A DNA stretch of 64,000 nt from UBA1081 sp045535305 (GTDB taxonomy: Bacteria > Bacillota > Clostridia > Oscillospirales > Acutalibacteraceae). Both the position numbers and the translations under genes were made by a program. Below the pieces are notes generated by a model. That model was not told the DNA's origin. It did no database searches and was given only the letters and a program-made list of their open reading frames with translations. Location of the stretch: NCBI GenBank assembly GCA_045535305.1, contig JAZSLJ010000063.1, positions 1-64,000 of the forward strand, in the 5' to 3' direction. This document shows positions 1 to 8,786 of this stretch, piece after piece; the first letter of the stretch is position 1; the number at the start of each line of letters is the position of its first letter.

Positions 1-38
1 AGAAGCAGTTAATGAGTAATCCAAAGGAGGAGAAAAGA

Positions 39-1736
39 ATGTTTGAAAAAATAAAATCACAGTTTCAGATTGGTAAAGTTGACGTTCAGCAGAATGCTTT
101 TGACGGCAGAGGCTTTACCTTTGAGCTTAAAGAAACCGATAAATCTATTAAAGGTGTTCTGAAAGCAAAGGTTAACCTTACAATGAAATCCTTCGAAATT
201 ATTGGCGAAAAGGATTTTGACGATGATGATTTGTTCTTTGCAAACGGCTATCAGGCTTGGACAACATCCCGTGAGTTTTGCAAAAAAGACACTTTCAAAG
301 GCCTTATCAAAGCTGCAAACATCAATAAATTCTTAAAGCATTTTGCAGGTCTTTCAGGTGACTACCACTTTGAAAGCTATGGTGAAGAAGGTAAATTCCA
401 CGGCTATACATACTGCTACTTCCGCGAAAAGGGCGAAAAGGAAATTAAGCTTTATGGTTCAAAGAGTGAGCGTCAGGGCTTTACGATTTTTGCCGTTGAT
501 ATGAAAGACGATAAATTCATCATAAGAAAAGATGTTGAAGGTCTTGCTCTTAAAGCCGGTCAGGAATATGAAATCTTCGATATTGCAATTATCAAAGGCG
601 ATATGGACGATGTAATGGACAAATATTTCTTCGACTTTGTTGGTTGCAAGAAGCCTGAAATCCAGCATCTTTCAGGTTACACATCCTGGTACAACTATTT
701 CCAGAAAATTGATGAACAAATCATTCTCCGCGACCTTAATGCTATGGATCCGGTACATGATGACGTTAACATTTTCCAGGTTGATGACGGTTATGAAACA
801 TTCGTAGGCGACTGGCTTGACCCTTGCGACAAGTTCCCCCACGGTATGAAATATATTGCAGACAAAATCCATGAAAAAGGTTACATGGCAGGTATCTGGC
901 TCGCTCCCTTTAATGTACAGATAAGATCAAGAACATACAAAGAGCATCCCGATTGGGTTATCAAAGATGAAAAAGGCAGACCTATGCTCGGCTGTCAGGG
1001 TTGGGGCGGTGCTTTCACTCTTGACATTTACAATCCCGAAGTAAGAGAACACATAAAGCATTTCTTTGACGTTGTACTCAACGAGTGGGGTTACGATATG
1101 GTTAAGCTCGACTTCCTTTACAGCGAATGTATGATGCCCCGTAACAACAAAACAAGAGGTACAATCATGTGCGATGCTATGGATTTCCTCAGAGAATGCT
1201 GTGGCGACAAGCTCATTCTCGGTTGCGGTGTACCTCTGGGTGCGGCTTTCGGCAAAGTTGACGCTTGCCGTATCAGCTGCGACGTTGACCTTAAATATAC
1301 AGGCAAATTCTACAACAAAATGGGTGTAAGTATTGAGCTTCCCTCTGCACAGAATTCAATGAACAACTCAATCTTCCGCCGTCAGCTCAACCACAGAGTT
1401 TTCCTTAACGACCCCGACGTATTCTTCTTAAGATATTCAAATCTTAAGTTCGATCAGGATCAGAAGCTTCTGCTTGCATTCATCAACCATATCTGCGGCG
1501 ATGTACTTTTCGTTTCCGACAATATGGAGGAATATGTACAGGCTGATTTTGACACAGTAAGAAAGATTTTTGCAAAGTCCCAATACAAGATTCTTGATGC
1601 AAACTATACTGACAACAACAAGAAAATTATCATCAAGCTTCTTGATAAAGACTCAAACGAAAGATTGTTCTGGTTCAATATGGATATCGGTATGGGTAAC
1701 CAGGCTATCATCAGCGGTATTTCACCTAAGAGATGA
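39..1736 (+). CDS. Alpha-galactosidase, glycoside hydrolase family 36 type
   Basis: This enzyme probably releases terminal alpha-galactosyl residues from oligosaccharides; there is no signal peptide, so it should act in the cytoplasm. It has the GH36/clan D layout: an N-terminal beta-sandwich part (FFANGYQAW near residue 70), then a TIM barrel with VDDGYE, GIWLAPF, the nucleophile motif MVKLDF (Asp358) and the acid/base motif CRISCD (Asp415). These roles come from knowledge of the family. The frame stays open to an ATG at 12, but AAAGGAGG at 23-30 lies inside that extension and is well spaced for the ATG at 39, which gives 565 residues. The stop overlaps the next start (ATGA), so it is coupled to the glycosyltransferase. 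At 565 residues it is shorter than the common 700-residue GH36 enzymes. The exact sugar is inferred. Confidence 0.85.
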   Translation: MFEKIKSQFQIGKVDVQQNAFDGRGFTFELKETDKSIKGVLKAKVNLTMKSFEIIGEKDFDDDDLFFANGYQAWTTSREFCKKDTFKGLIKAANINKFLKHFAGLSGDYHFESYGEEGKFHGYTYCYFREKGEKEIKLYGSKSERQGFTIFAVDMKDDKFIIRKDVEGLALKAGQEYEIFDIAIIKGDMDDVMDKYFFDFVGCKKPEIQHLSGYTSWYNYFQKIDEQIILRDLNAMDPVHDDVNIFQVDDGYETFVGDWLDPCDKFPHGMKYIADKIHEKGYMAGIWLAPFNVQIRSRTYKEHPDWVIKDEKGRPMLGCQGWGGAFTLDIYNPEVREHIKHFFDVVLNEWGYDMVKLDFLYSECMMPRNNKTRGTIMCDAMDFLRECCGDKLILGCGVPLGAAFGKVDACRISCDVDLKYTGKFYNKMGVSIELPSAQNSMNNSIFRRQLNHRVFLNDPDVFFLRYSNLKFDQDQKLLLAFINHICGDVLFVSDNMEEYVQADFDTVRKIFAKSQYKILDANYTDNNKKIIIKLLDKDSNERLFWFNMDIGMGNQAIISGISPKR

Positions 1737-2785
1737 AAAAAATAGCCATATTCCAGAAAGACTTAGGAATTGGCGGAATACAGCGTTCTCTGCTGAATCT
1801 GCTTACAAATATGGATTTATCCAGCTATGAAGTAGATTTATTTTTGTTTGCAGAGCCTGAAATATGCTCGTTTGAAGATCTGAGCCACATTAACATTTAC
1901 ATTCTTAAACCGTTGTTTTACCTTAACAGGGTTGTAAATTTTTCATTACTCAGAAAAATGTTCAGCTACAATCTGCCGGACAAAGAATATGACCTTGCAA
2001 TAGATTACAACAGCTACAGCAACGAATGTGCGCTTTGCACCCTTGCAATAAAGGCAAAAAAGCGCATAATGTGGATTCATAACGATATTGAGATTGAATA
2101 CAAAAATTCCGCAAAATACCGTGTTTTATGGAAAAACTTTAAAAGCAAATTTAACCTGTATGATGAATTTGTTGCCGTTTCGCAGGGTATTGTTGAACCT
2201 TTCAGGTATATGACAGGTATTAAAAACAAAAAAATAACAGTTATACCCAACTCAATCAATACTTTAAAGCTTATTCAGAAAAGCAAAGAAAAGATTGATT
2301 TTGAGGTTGAACCGGACATTACAAATTTCATATTTGTAGGCAGATTCACTTACCAGAAAGGCATTGACATTTTGCTTGACTATTTTGCGAGAGCAGTCAA
2401 CAAGCGTCCGGATATACATCTTTATCTTCTTGGCGGAGGTGCTGAAGAATTAAAGATTTCACAGCAGATTCAGGAACAATCGTTAAACGAATATGTTACA
2501 ATTATCCCTGCTGTTGACAATCCGTACCCATATATGGCGAAGATGGATGCGCTTATACTTACATCCCGCCATGAAGGACAGGGCATGGTGCTTTGGGAGG
2601 CAAAGGCTTTAGGACTTGACCTTATTTTTGAAAAGCATCTTGAAAAATATAACGATGTGCTTGTTGGCACAGATGACATTGTAAGCGCAATCGTCAGCCA
2701 GAAAAAGCACACCAAGCAATTTGACAGCCTTGACTATTACAATATAAACATTAAAAACAGCCTTTATCAGCTGTTTGACAAATAA
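1733..2785 (+). CDS. Glycosyltransferase, GT4 family (GT-B fold)
   Basis: A retaining glycosyltransferase that probably adds a sugar to a cell-surface or exopolysaccharide glycan on the inner face of the membrane. The N-terminus has a QKDLGIGGIQRSLLNLL start, typical of the acceptor domain with a Gly-rich loop. The C-terminal donor domain shows FIFVGRFTYQKGIDIL near residue 199 and RHEGQGMVLWEAKALG near residue 280, which is the E-x7-E-type nucleotide-sugar site. The 350 residues are normal for the family. It starts in a 4-base ATGA overlap with the GH36 gene and is followed after 14 bases by a second glycosyltransferase. Donor and acceptor cannot be told from sequence. Confidence 0.9.
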   Translation: MKKIAIFQKDLGIGGIQRSLLNLLTNMDLSSYEVDLFLFAEPEICSFEDLSHINIYILKPLFYLNRVVNFSLLRKMFSYNLPDKEYDLAIDYNSYSNECALCTLAIKAKKRIMWIHNDIEIEYKNSAKYRVLWKNFKSKFNLYDEFVAVSQGIVEPFRYMTGIKNKKITVIPNSINTLKLIQKSKEKIDFEVEPDITNFIFVGRFTYQKGIDILLDYFARAVNKRPDIHLYLLGGGAEELKISQQIQEQSLNEYVTIIPAVDNPYPYMAKMDALILTSRHEGQGMVLWEAKALGLDLIFEKHLEKYNDVLVGTDDIVSAIVSQKKHTKQFDSLDYYNINIKNSLYQLFDK

Positions 2786-2799
2786 CGGAGGATATTGCT

Positions 2800-3774
2800 A
2801 TGCTTTTAAGCATAATCATACCGGCATACAACTGTGCCGATACACTTGAAACAGCAGTATCTTCCGCTGTTTTATTTTCTGATTCGGAAATCATCATCAT
2901 AGATGACGGCTCAACAGACAACACGCCCGATATAATAAAAAGGCTTTGTGAAAAATATCCTACGGTACGCTCCGTAAGACAGGCAAACGCTGGCCCTGCG
3001 GCGGCAAGAAATACGGGTATTGATATTGCAAATGGCGATTATATAATGTTTATCGACAGCGATGACACCTTTGAATCTCACGCCTGTGAGAAAATCACAT
3101 CTGAACTCAGTTCTGATACAGATATGCTGATTTTCGGCTTCAAGCAGTGTTTTTTCGGCAGAGCAGAAGATAAAATATACTCTCTCAACTCCCCTTTTAA
3201 CGTTGATGATTATTACAAATGCAATTTGCTCAATCAGGTGTGGAACAAAGTATACAAACGTGAATTTTTAAATAAAAACAACATTCATTTCAAAGCTTTC
3301 CGCTACGGAGAAGACAGAATTTTCAATGCGGAGGCACTCAACTGCTCCCCTGCTGTTAAGGCTATTCCCGATGTGCTGTACAATTACAATATTGATAAGT
3401 CTGTAAGCCTTATTTCCGGCTATATTCCCGAAAAATTTGATGCTTGCAAAATTATTGATTATTATTTCAGATCTCTTTGTGCAAACACAGAAACAGCAAA
3501 TTATATGTTTCTTAAAAACATTCTCTCCTGTATGACAGTTTTATTTGCAGACAACTGCAACCTCTCATCAAAAGAGAAAAAGGAAGAAATAAGAAGAATC
3601 ATAACAGACGAAGCGGTAAAAAAATCACTTTGCGAAAAGCAAAGCGGAAAAGCAAACGAGATTATAAGAAAAATTATAAAAAGCGGAAATGTAACGGTAA
3701 ATTATTGTTTCTCTTTTGCTGTTGCATTTTGCCAGAAGCACTTTTTACCCCTATTTTTAAAATTCAGAAGATAA
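2800..3774 (+). CDS. Glycosyltransferase, GT2 family (GT-A fold)
   Basis: An inverting GT2 enzyme, probably acting with the preceding GT4 on the same glycan. The N-terminal 100 residues hold the nucleotide-sugar fold: SIIIPAYN at the start, IIIIDDGSTDNT with Asp35/Asp36, and the metal-binding FIDSDD (Asp86, Asp88, Asp89). The remaining 220 residues are variable and have no clear membrane anchor, apart from a hydrophobic stretch close to the end. CGGAGG stands just upstream of the ATG. A terminator hairpin directly after the stop ends this three-gene unit. Confidence 0.9.
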   Translation: MLLSIIIPAYNCADTLETAVSSAVLFSDSEIIIIDDGSTDNTPDIIKRLCEKYPTVRSVRQANAGPAAARNTGIDIANGDYIMFIDSDDTFESHACEKITSELSSDTDMLIFGFKQCFFGRAEDKIYSLNSPFNVDDYYKCNLLNQVWNKVYKREFLNKNNIHFKAFRYGEDRIFNAEALNCSPAVKAIPDVLYNYNIDKSVSLISGYIPEKFDACKIIDYYFRSLCANTETANYMFLKNILSCMTVLFADNCNLSSKEKKEEIRRIITDEAVKKSLCEKQSGKANEIIRKIIKSGNVTVNYCFSFAVAFCQKHFLPLFLKFRR

Positions 3775-3778
3775 CATT

Positions 3779-3827
3779 AACGGTGATTGTTTTTGTAATT
3801 TTGTTACTTAAACAGTCGCCGTTTTTT
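3779..3827 (+). terminator. Rho-independent terminator after the GH36-GT4-GT2 unit
   Basis: A 14-bp stem with two G-U pairs (AACGGTGATTGTTT against AAACAGTCGCCGTT) is followed by TTTT and an AT-rich run. Confidence 0.8.
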
Positions 3828-3889
3828 ATATAATAATAAAACATACAAGTAAACCACTAAATATATATAAATCTTTGTCTAATATTCTA

Positions 3890-3919
3890 TTGCAAATAAA
3901 CATCATATTATAGTATAAT
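3890..3919 (+). promoter_or_regulatory. Sigma-A promoter for the lipoprotein gene
   Basis: TTGCAA (3890-3895), an 18-base spacer and TATAAT (3914-3919) lie about 50 bases before the start codon. Confidence 0.65.
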
Positions 3920-3968
3920 GTCAACGTTGTGATTTTTCTAATCAAAAACAATCAAAGGAGATAAAAAA

Positions 3969-4517
3969 ATGAAAAAAGTAATCGCAATCCTCATGGCAGT
4001 TGTAATGCTTTTCGCTTTTGCAGCATGCTCAAAGAACCCCACAACAGAAGAAAATACAACTGAAGAAAATGCAGTTAATACTCCTGTTGAAGAAACATCA
4101 GAAGCAGCTGTTTCAGGTGATTCCGTTGCTCAGACACTTGCTGCTGAATTCAAAACACTTGCTGCTACAGAAACAGATGCTCAGAAAATAGCAGATGCTC
4201 TTGCTGCAAGTGATGCAGTTTCCGCTATCGGTGCTGCAACAATGCCTGTTGACCCCGGCTTCCTCACAGGTTTTGATAATGCTGAAATCAAAGGCTTTGA
4301 TACAGGCGTTATGTTTGCTCCCATGATCGGTACAATTCCTTTTGTTGGCTACGTTTTCGCTCTTGCTGACGGAACTGATGCAGATGCATTCGTTAAGACA
4401 CTTGAAGACAACGCAAACCTCAGATGGAATATCTGCACACAGGCTGATGAAATGGTTGCAGTTGCAGAAGGCAACATTGTTATGTTCGTAATGGCACCTA
4501 TGGCTTTCGAAGCATAA
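3969..4517 (+). CDS. Small Ala/Thr-rich lipoprotein of unknown function
   Basis: A 182-residue protein I do not recognise. It has a lysine-positive, hydrophobic signal peptide ending in LFAFAAC, so Cys20 is the likely lipidated residue (Phe at -3 is a non-ideal lipobox). A Thr/Glu-rich linker (residues 22-45) follows, then a compact acidic Ala-rich domain with phrases such as GTIPFVGYVFALADGTDADAF and MVAVAEGNIVMFVMAP. It should sit on the outer face of the cytoplasmic membrane. It has its own promoter, an AAAGGAG ribosome binding site and a terminator, so it is monocistronic. The neighbouring acylation genes do not fix its role. Confidence 0.75.
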   Translation: MKKVIAILMAVVMLFAFAACSKNPTTEENTTEENAVNTPVEETSEAAVSGDSVAQTLAAEFKTLAATETDAQKIADALAASDAVSAIGAATMPVDPGFLTGFDNAEIKGFDTGVMFAPMIGTIPFVGYVFALADGTDADAFVKTLEDNANLRWNICTQADEMVAVAEGNIVMFVMAPMAFEA

Positions 4518-4540
4518 AACTTATATCTGAATAAAGCGAA

Positions 4541-4580
4541 AAAAATCATAATTTGTCGTTTGGCAAATTATGATTTTTAA
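4541..4580 (+). terminator. Rho-independent terminator after the lipoprotein gene
   Basis: An AT-rich perfect stem (AAATCATAATTTG against CAAATTATGATTT) with loop TCGTTTGG is followed by a T-rich run. Confidence 0.75.
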
Positions 4581-4610
4581 TTTATCTTATTTTTTTGCGA
4601 GGTGTTAATA

Positions 4611-6008
4611 TTGCTCTTTTCAAGCATCCCGTTTCTGTATTATTTTCTGCCTGCGGTGTTTCTGTTGTATTTCATTGCACCGAAAAAGCTTAAAAATACA
4701 GTAATTTTCATCTCCAGTCTTTTCTTCTATGCATGGGGTGAACCGATATATGTACTCCTGATGCTCGTTTCAATAGCATTAGGCTATATTCTCGGACTGT
4801 TAATTGAGAAATTCAGAGACAAAAAATTATCAAAAGTTTTTCTTGCATTATCCGTAATTTTCAGTATAGGTGCATTAGGTTATTTTAAATATGCAGATTT
4901 CTTTATTTCAAACTTTAATGCTGTTACGGGACTTTCAATTCCCCTGCTGAGAATTGCACTGCCTATAGGTATATCGTTCTATACATTCCAGCTTTTAAGT
5001 TATACGATAGATGTATACAGAGGTGATACGCCTGCACAGAAAAACCCCATTACACTTGCTGCATATATTTCACTTTTCCCGCAGCTTATAGCAGGCCCCA
5101 TCGTCCGTTATTCCGATGTTGCGTTACAGCTTGAAAACAGAACTCACACTTTTGAAAAAACAGCAAGAGGTATAAGAAGATTTATTGCAGGTCTTGCAAA
5201 AAAAATTCTTATTGCAAATTCTCTTGGTGAGCTTTGTGATATATTCCGCGCATCTGATGATAAATCTGTTTTATTCTTCTGGTTATATGCAATAACCTTC
5301 ACGCTTCATATTTACTTTGATTTTTCAGGCTACAGCGACATGGCAATAGGTCTTGGTAAAATTATGGGATTTGATTTTATTGAAAATTTCAACTACCCCT
5401 ATATATCAAAAAGTATAACTGAATTCTGGAGAAGATGGCATATTTCATTAGGCTCATGGTTCAGAGATTACGTATACATTCCTCTTGGCGGTAACAGAGT
5501 ATCAAAGCCCAGACAATTTTTAAATATTCTTGCCGTATGGCTTCTGACAGGTTTCTGGCACGGTGCTGAATGGAATTTCCCTGTTTGGGGGTTATATTTT
5601 GCAATACTGTTGCTTATTGAAAAAACATGGTTGCTTGATAAACTAAAAAAATCAAAGGTTATTTCTCATATTTACGTAATGTTCCTTGTAGTTATAAGCT
5701 TTGTAATTTTCAATGCAACAAATATGACACAAGCATTTGCCGACCTTGCGGGAATGTTCGGTTTTGGCGGACTTCCTGCAGTTTCAACAGAAACATTGTA
5801 TTACTTCAAGAGTTATATTGTTGTTATTATTCTGGCTGTAATTGGTGCTACTCCGTTGCCGAAAAAGATTTTTGAAAAATTGAGCAAAAATTCAGAAAAT
5901 AAAGTAATGAATGTTATTGAACCTATTGCTTGTGTAATCCTTATGATAATGATTACGGCATATCTTGTTGACGGTTCATTCAATCCGTTCCTTTATTTCA
6001 GATTTTAA
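4611..6008 (+). CDS. MBOAT family O-acyltransferase (AlgI/DltB-like)
   Basis: A multi-pass membrane enzyme that moves acyl groups (often acetyl) across the membrane for attachment to an extracellular polysaccharide. It has many hydrophobic segments, the LWRRWHISLGSWFRDY-type region with His277, and TGFWHGAEWNF with His317, the catalytic histidine of this family. The TTG at 4611 is preferred: it sits 6 bases after GAGGTG and gives MLFSSIPFLYYFLP, the usual AlgI-type N-terminus (465 residues). A GTG at 4602 would lie inside the ribosome binding site. The next gene, 15 bases on, encodes the DHHW/AlgX-like partner that usually accompanies this enzyme. The polymer acylated is unknown; the glycosyltransferase genes upstream may build it. 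Confidence 0.92.
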   Translation: MLFSSIPFLYYFLPAVFLLYFIAPKKLKNTVIFISSLFFYAWGEPIYVLLMLVSIALGYILGLLIEKFRDKKLSKVFLALSVIFSIGALGYFKYADFFISNFNAVTGLSIPLLRIALPIGISFYTFQLLSYTIDVYRGDTPAQKNPITLAAYISLFPQLIAGPIVRYSDVALQLENRTHTFEKTARGIRRFIAGLAKKILIANSLGELCDIFRASDDKSVLFFWLYAITFTLHIYFDFSGYSDMAIGLGKIMGFDFIENFNYPYISKSITEFWRRWHISLGSWFRDYVYIPLGGNRVSKPRQFLNILAVWLLTGFWHGAEWNFPVWGLYFAILLLIEKTWLLDKLKKSKVISHIYVMFLVVISFVIFNATNMTQAFADLAGMFGFGGLPAVSTETLYYFKSYIVVIILAVIGATPLPKKIFEKLSKNSENKVMNVIEPIACVILMIMITAYLVDGSFNPFLYFRF

Positions 6009-6023
6009 GGGAGGTGCATCACT

Positions 6024-7130
6024 ATGAAAAATAAAACAAAGAATATCATTTTGACTGTTCTTCTTGCAGTATTTATTTTCTCATTTTCAGCATGGTGCAT
6101 CATTAAGGAAGATGATATATATTCCGATTCGGAAAGACGTGCACTTTCATTATTTCCTGAAATGACATGGGACAACATCCTTTCTACTGAATTCATGTCT
6201 GATTTTGAAGACTTCACTCTTGATCAGTTCCCGTTGCGTGATGTTTTCAGATCTGTAAAAGCTATCAGTGAAAAATATATTTTTGCAAGAAAAGATAATA
6301 ATGATATATACACGGCTGACGGTCATATATCAAAACTTGAATATCCTCTTAATATTTCCATGTTGGATAATTCTGCTGAGAAATTTTCTTTTATCTTTAA
6401 AAATTACATTGAAAACAAAAATTCAAATATTTACTTTTCTGTAATTCCCGATAAAAACTATTTTCTTGCAGAACAAAACGGATACCTTGCTCTTGATTAT
6501 GAAAAAATTGTTTCATATATGAAAGATAAAACATCATATATGACTTATATTGATATTTTCAATATGCTGTCTATTGATGATTATTATACTACTGATACTC
6601 ACTGGAAACAGGAAAATATTACCGATATAGCTGAGCATATAGGCAAAAGTATGGGTGTTGATGTAAAAACAGAATATACCGTCAATACTCTTGATAACGC
6701 ATTTTACGGTGTTTATTACGGGCAATCTGCCCTTCCGTTCAAAGCTGATACAATAAAATACCTGACTAACAATGTTCTTGATAATTGCGTTGTTACAAGT
6801 TATGACACGGGAAAACCTGTACAAAAGCATATTTATGATATGGAAGAAGCGTACGGAAAAGACCCGTATGAAATGTTTACATCAGGCTCTGATGCATTAC
6901 TCACAATTGAAAACAGTCTTGCAGGAACAGACCGTGAACTTGTTATGTTCAGAGATTCATTCGGCAGCAGTTTAGCTCCGTTATTGGTTGAAGGCTACAG
7001 CAAAATCACTCTTGTTGATATAAGATATATCAATCCTGCAATGCTCGGCTCATTTGTTGACTTTGATAATTGCGATATTTTATTTATATACAGCACAATG
7101 CTTCTTAATAATTCAAAAGCATTCCGATAA
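6024..7130 (+). CDS. DHHW/AlgX-like SGNH-type acetyltransferase partner
   Basis: An extracytoplasmic protein that probably completes O-acetylation of a surface polysaccharide with the MBOAT protein. The N-terminus (KNKTKNIILTVLLAVFIFSFSAWCII) is a signal anchor. The catalytic signatures are YYTTDTHW (Asp191, His193), a variant of the DHHW motif, and FRDSFGSSLAPLL with Ser312, matching the AlgJ/AlgX arrangement. GGGAGGTG precedes the ATG. The 368 residues fit the family. It is the last gene of the + strand block. Confidence 0.88.
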   Translation: MKNKTKNIILTVLLAVFIFSFSAWCIIKEDDIYSDSERRALSLFPEMTWDNILSTEFMSDFEDFTLDQFPLRDVFRSVKAISEKYIFARKDNNDIYTADGHISKLEYPLNISMLDNSAEKFSFIFKNYIENKNSNIYFSVIPDKNYFLAEQNGYLALDYEKIVSYMKDKTSYMTYIDIFNMLSIDDYYTTDTHWKQENITDIAEHIGKSMGVDVKTEYTVNTLDNAFYGVYYGQSALPFKADTIKYLTNNVLDNCVVTSYDTGKPVQKHIYDMEEAYGKDPYEMFTSGSDALLTIENSLAGTDRELVMFRDSFGSSLAPLLVEGYSKITLVDIRYINPAMLGSFVDFDNCDILFIYSTMLLNNSKAFR

Positions 7131-7139
7131 ATCATACAA

Positions 7140-7174
7140 AAAACCGTGTTTCTCTTAATGGGAAACACGGTTTT
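7140..7174 (+). terminator. Bidirectional terminator between convergent genes
   Basis: A perfect 13-bp stem (AAAACCGTGTTTC against GAAACACGGTTTT) has A- and T-runs on both sides. It can serve the DHHW gene on + and the adhesin-fold gene on -. Confidence 0.85.
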
Positions 7175-7194
7175 AATATTATTCTGTTAAAATC

Positions 7195-8019
7195 CTAATT
7201 AAATGCTACATTGACTTCACCTATACCGCCGGAGATGTCAATTTTATTTTCTCCGGTGCCGAAAGCTTCGGAATCATTGATGCTGTGTCCGTCAACAGTT
7301 GCAGAACCGATACCTTTTGATACAGTTACAGTATAATTGTCTTTACCATCGCAAAGAGTGATATCTGCTTCTCCTATTCCCATGTCAACAGAGCTTTTGC
7401 CAAGCAAATTACCCGAAAAGCTGAATTTGCCGACACCCATACTCAATTCCGAATAATAAAACTTGCAGTCTGTTACAGTTACATCTCCCGTTCCGCCGGA
7501 TATTTCTGTTTTATCTAAAGATGTAACATTTTTAATTTCGACCTCACCTGCCCCAAGATCAAGTTCAAGCTCACTTGTTGTCAGTGAATCGATAAAAACA
7601 CTACCGGCACCTGTGTTAATATCAATATTACCAAATAAATATTCTACAGGCACATATACATTAAGAACGGCAGCTTCTGACGGTACAGTAGTATTAAAGC
7701 CACCAGAATTATCATCAATTTTAAGGCAATCTCTGTTCACTTTAACTGTAATATTCTCAATATTGCTCTCTACATAAAAAGAATCGGAAGGTTTTACGGT
7801 AAATTCAGCTACCGCAACATCTATTTCAATATCAGTAACATTATCGGTAACTGTATATGTTTTTAATTCACCAATCGCTATATCATCTTTCTTTTCAAAC
7901 AGATTCTCTATAAGGTTTAACGCACCTAATGCGGCAAATATACCGCCGAAAATGCAAACAACAAGAAATACGGCAAAAGCCATAGCAAGATATTTTATTG
8001 TTTTCTGCCATGATGTCAT
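7195..8019 (-). CDS. DUF4097-like membrane-anchored adhesin-fold protein
   Basis: A 274-residue protein with one transmembrane segment at residues 8-35 and an outward domain built of repeating short beta-strands (IDSLTTSELELDLGAGEVEI, ISGGTGDVTVTDC, MGIGEADITL). The recurring G-x-G-x-[VI] turns are typical of the right-handed beta-helix of the DUF4097/putative auto-transporter adhesin family. It starts inside the stop codon of the LiaF-like gene (4-base overlap) behind GGAGGTG, so the two are cotranscribed. Family knowledge links such proteins to envelope-stress sensing. No sensor kinase or regulator is beside it, so its role here is inferred. Confidence 0.75.
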   Translation of the reverse strand: MTSWQKTIKYLAMAFAVFLVVCIFGGIFAALGALNLIENLFEKKDDIAIGELKTYTVTDNVTDIEIDVAVAEFTVKPSDSFYVESNIENITVKVNRDCLKIDDNSGGFNTTVPSEAAVLNVYVPVEYLFGNIDINTGAGSVFIDSLTTSELELDLGAGEVEIKNVTSLDKTEISGGTGDVTVTDCKFYYSELSMGVGKFSFSGNLLGKSSVDMGIGEADITLCDGKDNYTVTVSKGIGSATVDGHSINDSEAFGTGENKIDISGGIGEVNVAFN

Positions 8020-8696
8020 TTTATATCAACACCTCCGAACATACAGCTTCCGTTAATGTAGATTGTGGGACAGTTTGCTTTGATTGATTCTGTTTTGTTT
8101 GAAACGCCGCCGAAAATTGAATTTGTATTAACCTTGACATTTATATTTTCAGGTACAATTATTGTAATTGAGCCAAAAATAGCAGATACTTTAACAGCAC
8201 AGTCCTTATCTATAACAGCACCGCTTAAATCACATTTAACAGAACCGAAAACCGCGTTAAGCTCTGCACTTTCAAAAAGTTCACCGCTGAAATTAAGATT
8301 CTGCTGTGAAAAAGTTGCATAATACTCTTTAGGATTTTGACCTTGATCTTTCATTCTTACAAAGATTTCATTTGCTTTATTACCGAACAGACCGCTTATA
8401 ACAAGTTTAAGACCGATAATTATTATAATCACGGGAGCAAGCAGTTTCCATAAAAGCTCAAAACTCAACAAATCCCGACAGCAAAGGAGCAGAAACACAC
8501 CTATAGCAACGCCGATTATATTGCCGAGTTTATCTGATTCGGTGAAAATACCCACAGCACAGGGAATTATTATAAATAATGTCCACCAACCGTCAAAAAA
8601 GATATTAAAATCAATAATATTCAGCACTTTCAAGACAAACAAAACTCCGGCAGCTATAAGCAAAAGTCCCCACAAAATATTTTTATATTTTTTCAT
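8016..8696 (-). CDS. LiaF-like membrane protein (TM domain plus C-terminal LiaF-type domain)
   Basis: A 226-residue protein. The first 110 residues hold about four hydrophobic helices (NILWGLLLIAAGVLFVLKVL and later segments). The C-terminal 100 residues have the repeating FGSVKCDLSGA, VSAIFGSITIIVPENI, SIFGGV and GSCMFGGVDIK pattern of the LiaF C-terminal family. In Bacillus, LiaF restrains the LiaRS envelope-stress system; no liaRS genes are seen here. An upstream ATG at 8732 is in frame, but AGAGGGTGGA falls just before the ATG at 8696, so the shorter form is chosen. TAAAAT with an upstream TG, near 8719, is a possible extended -10. Confidence 0.78.
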   Translation of the reverse strand: MKKYKNILWGLLLIAAGVLFVLKVLNIIDFNIFFDGWWTLFIIIPCAVGIFTESDKLGNIIGVAIGVFLLLCCRDLLSFELLWKLLAPVIIIIIGLKLVISGLFGNKANEIFVRMKDQGQNPKEYYATFSQQNLNFSGELFESAELNAVFGSVKCDLSGAVIDKDCAVKVSAIFGSITIIVPENINVKVNTNSIFGGVSNKTESIKANCPTIYINGSCMFGGVDIK

Positions 8697-8736
8697 ATTT
8701 CCACCCTCTTTCAATTTTATTTTAACATACACAAAA

Positions 8737-8776
8737 GAAAAAATAAAGACCGAAAATCAGCTTTCCGGTCTTTATT
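8737..8776 (-). terminator. Terminator after the isomerase operon
   Basis: The stem AATAAAGACCG/CGGTCTTTATT is followed on the - strand by TTTTTC. It separates the isomerase operon from the LiaF-like unit. Confidence 0.8.
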
Positions 8777-8786
8777 ATTCAACACT

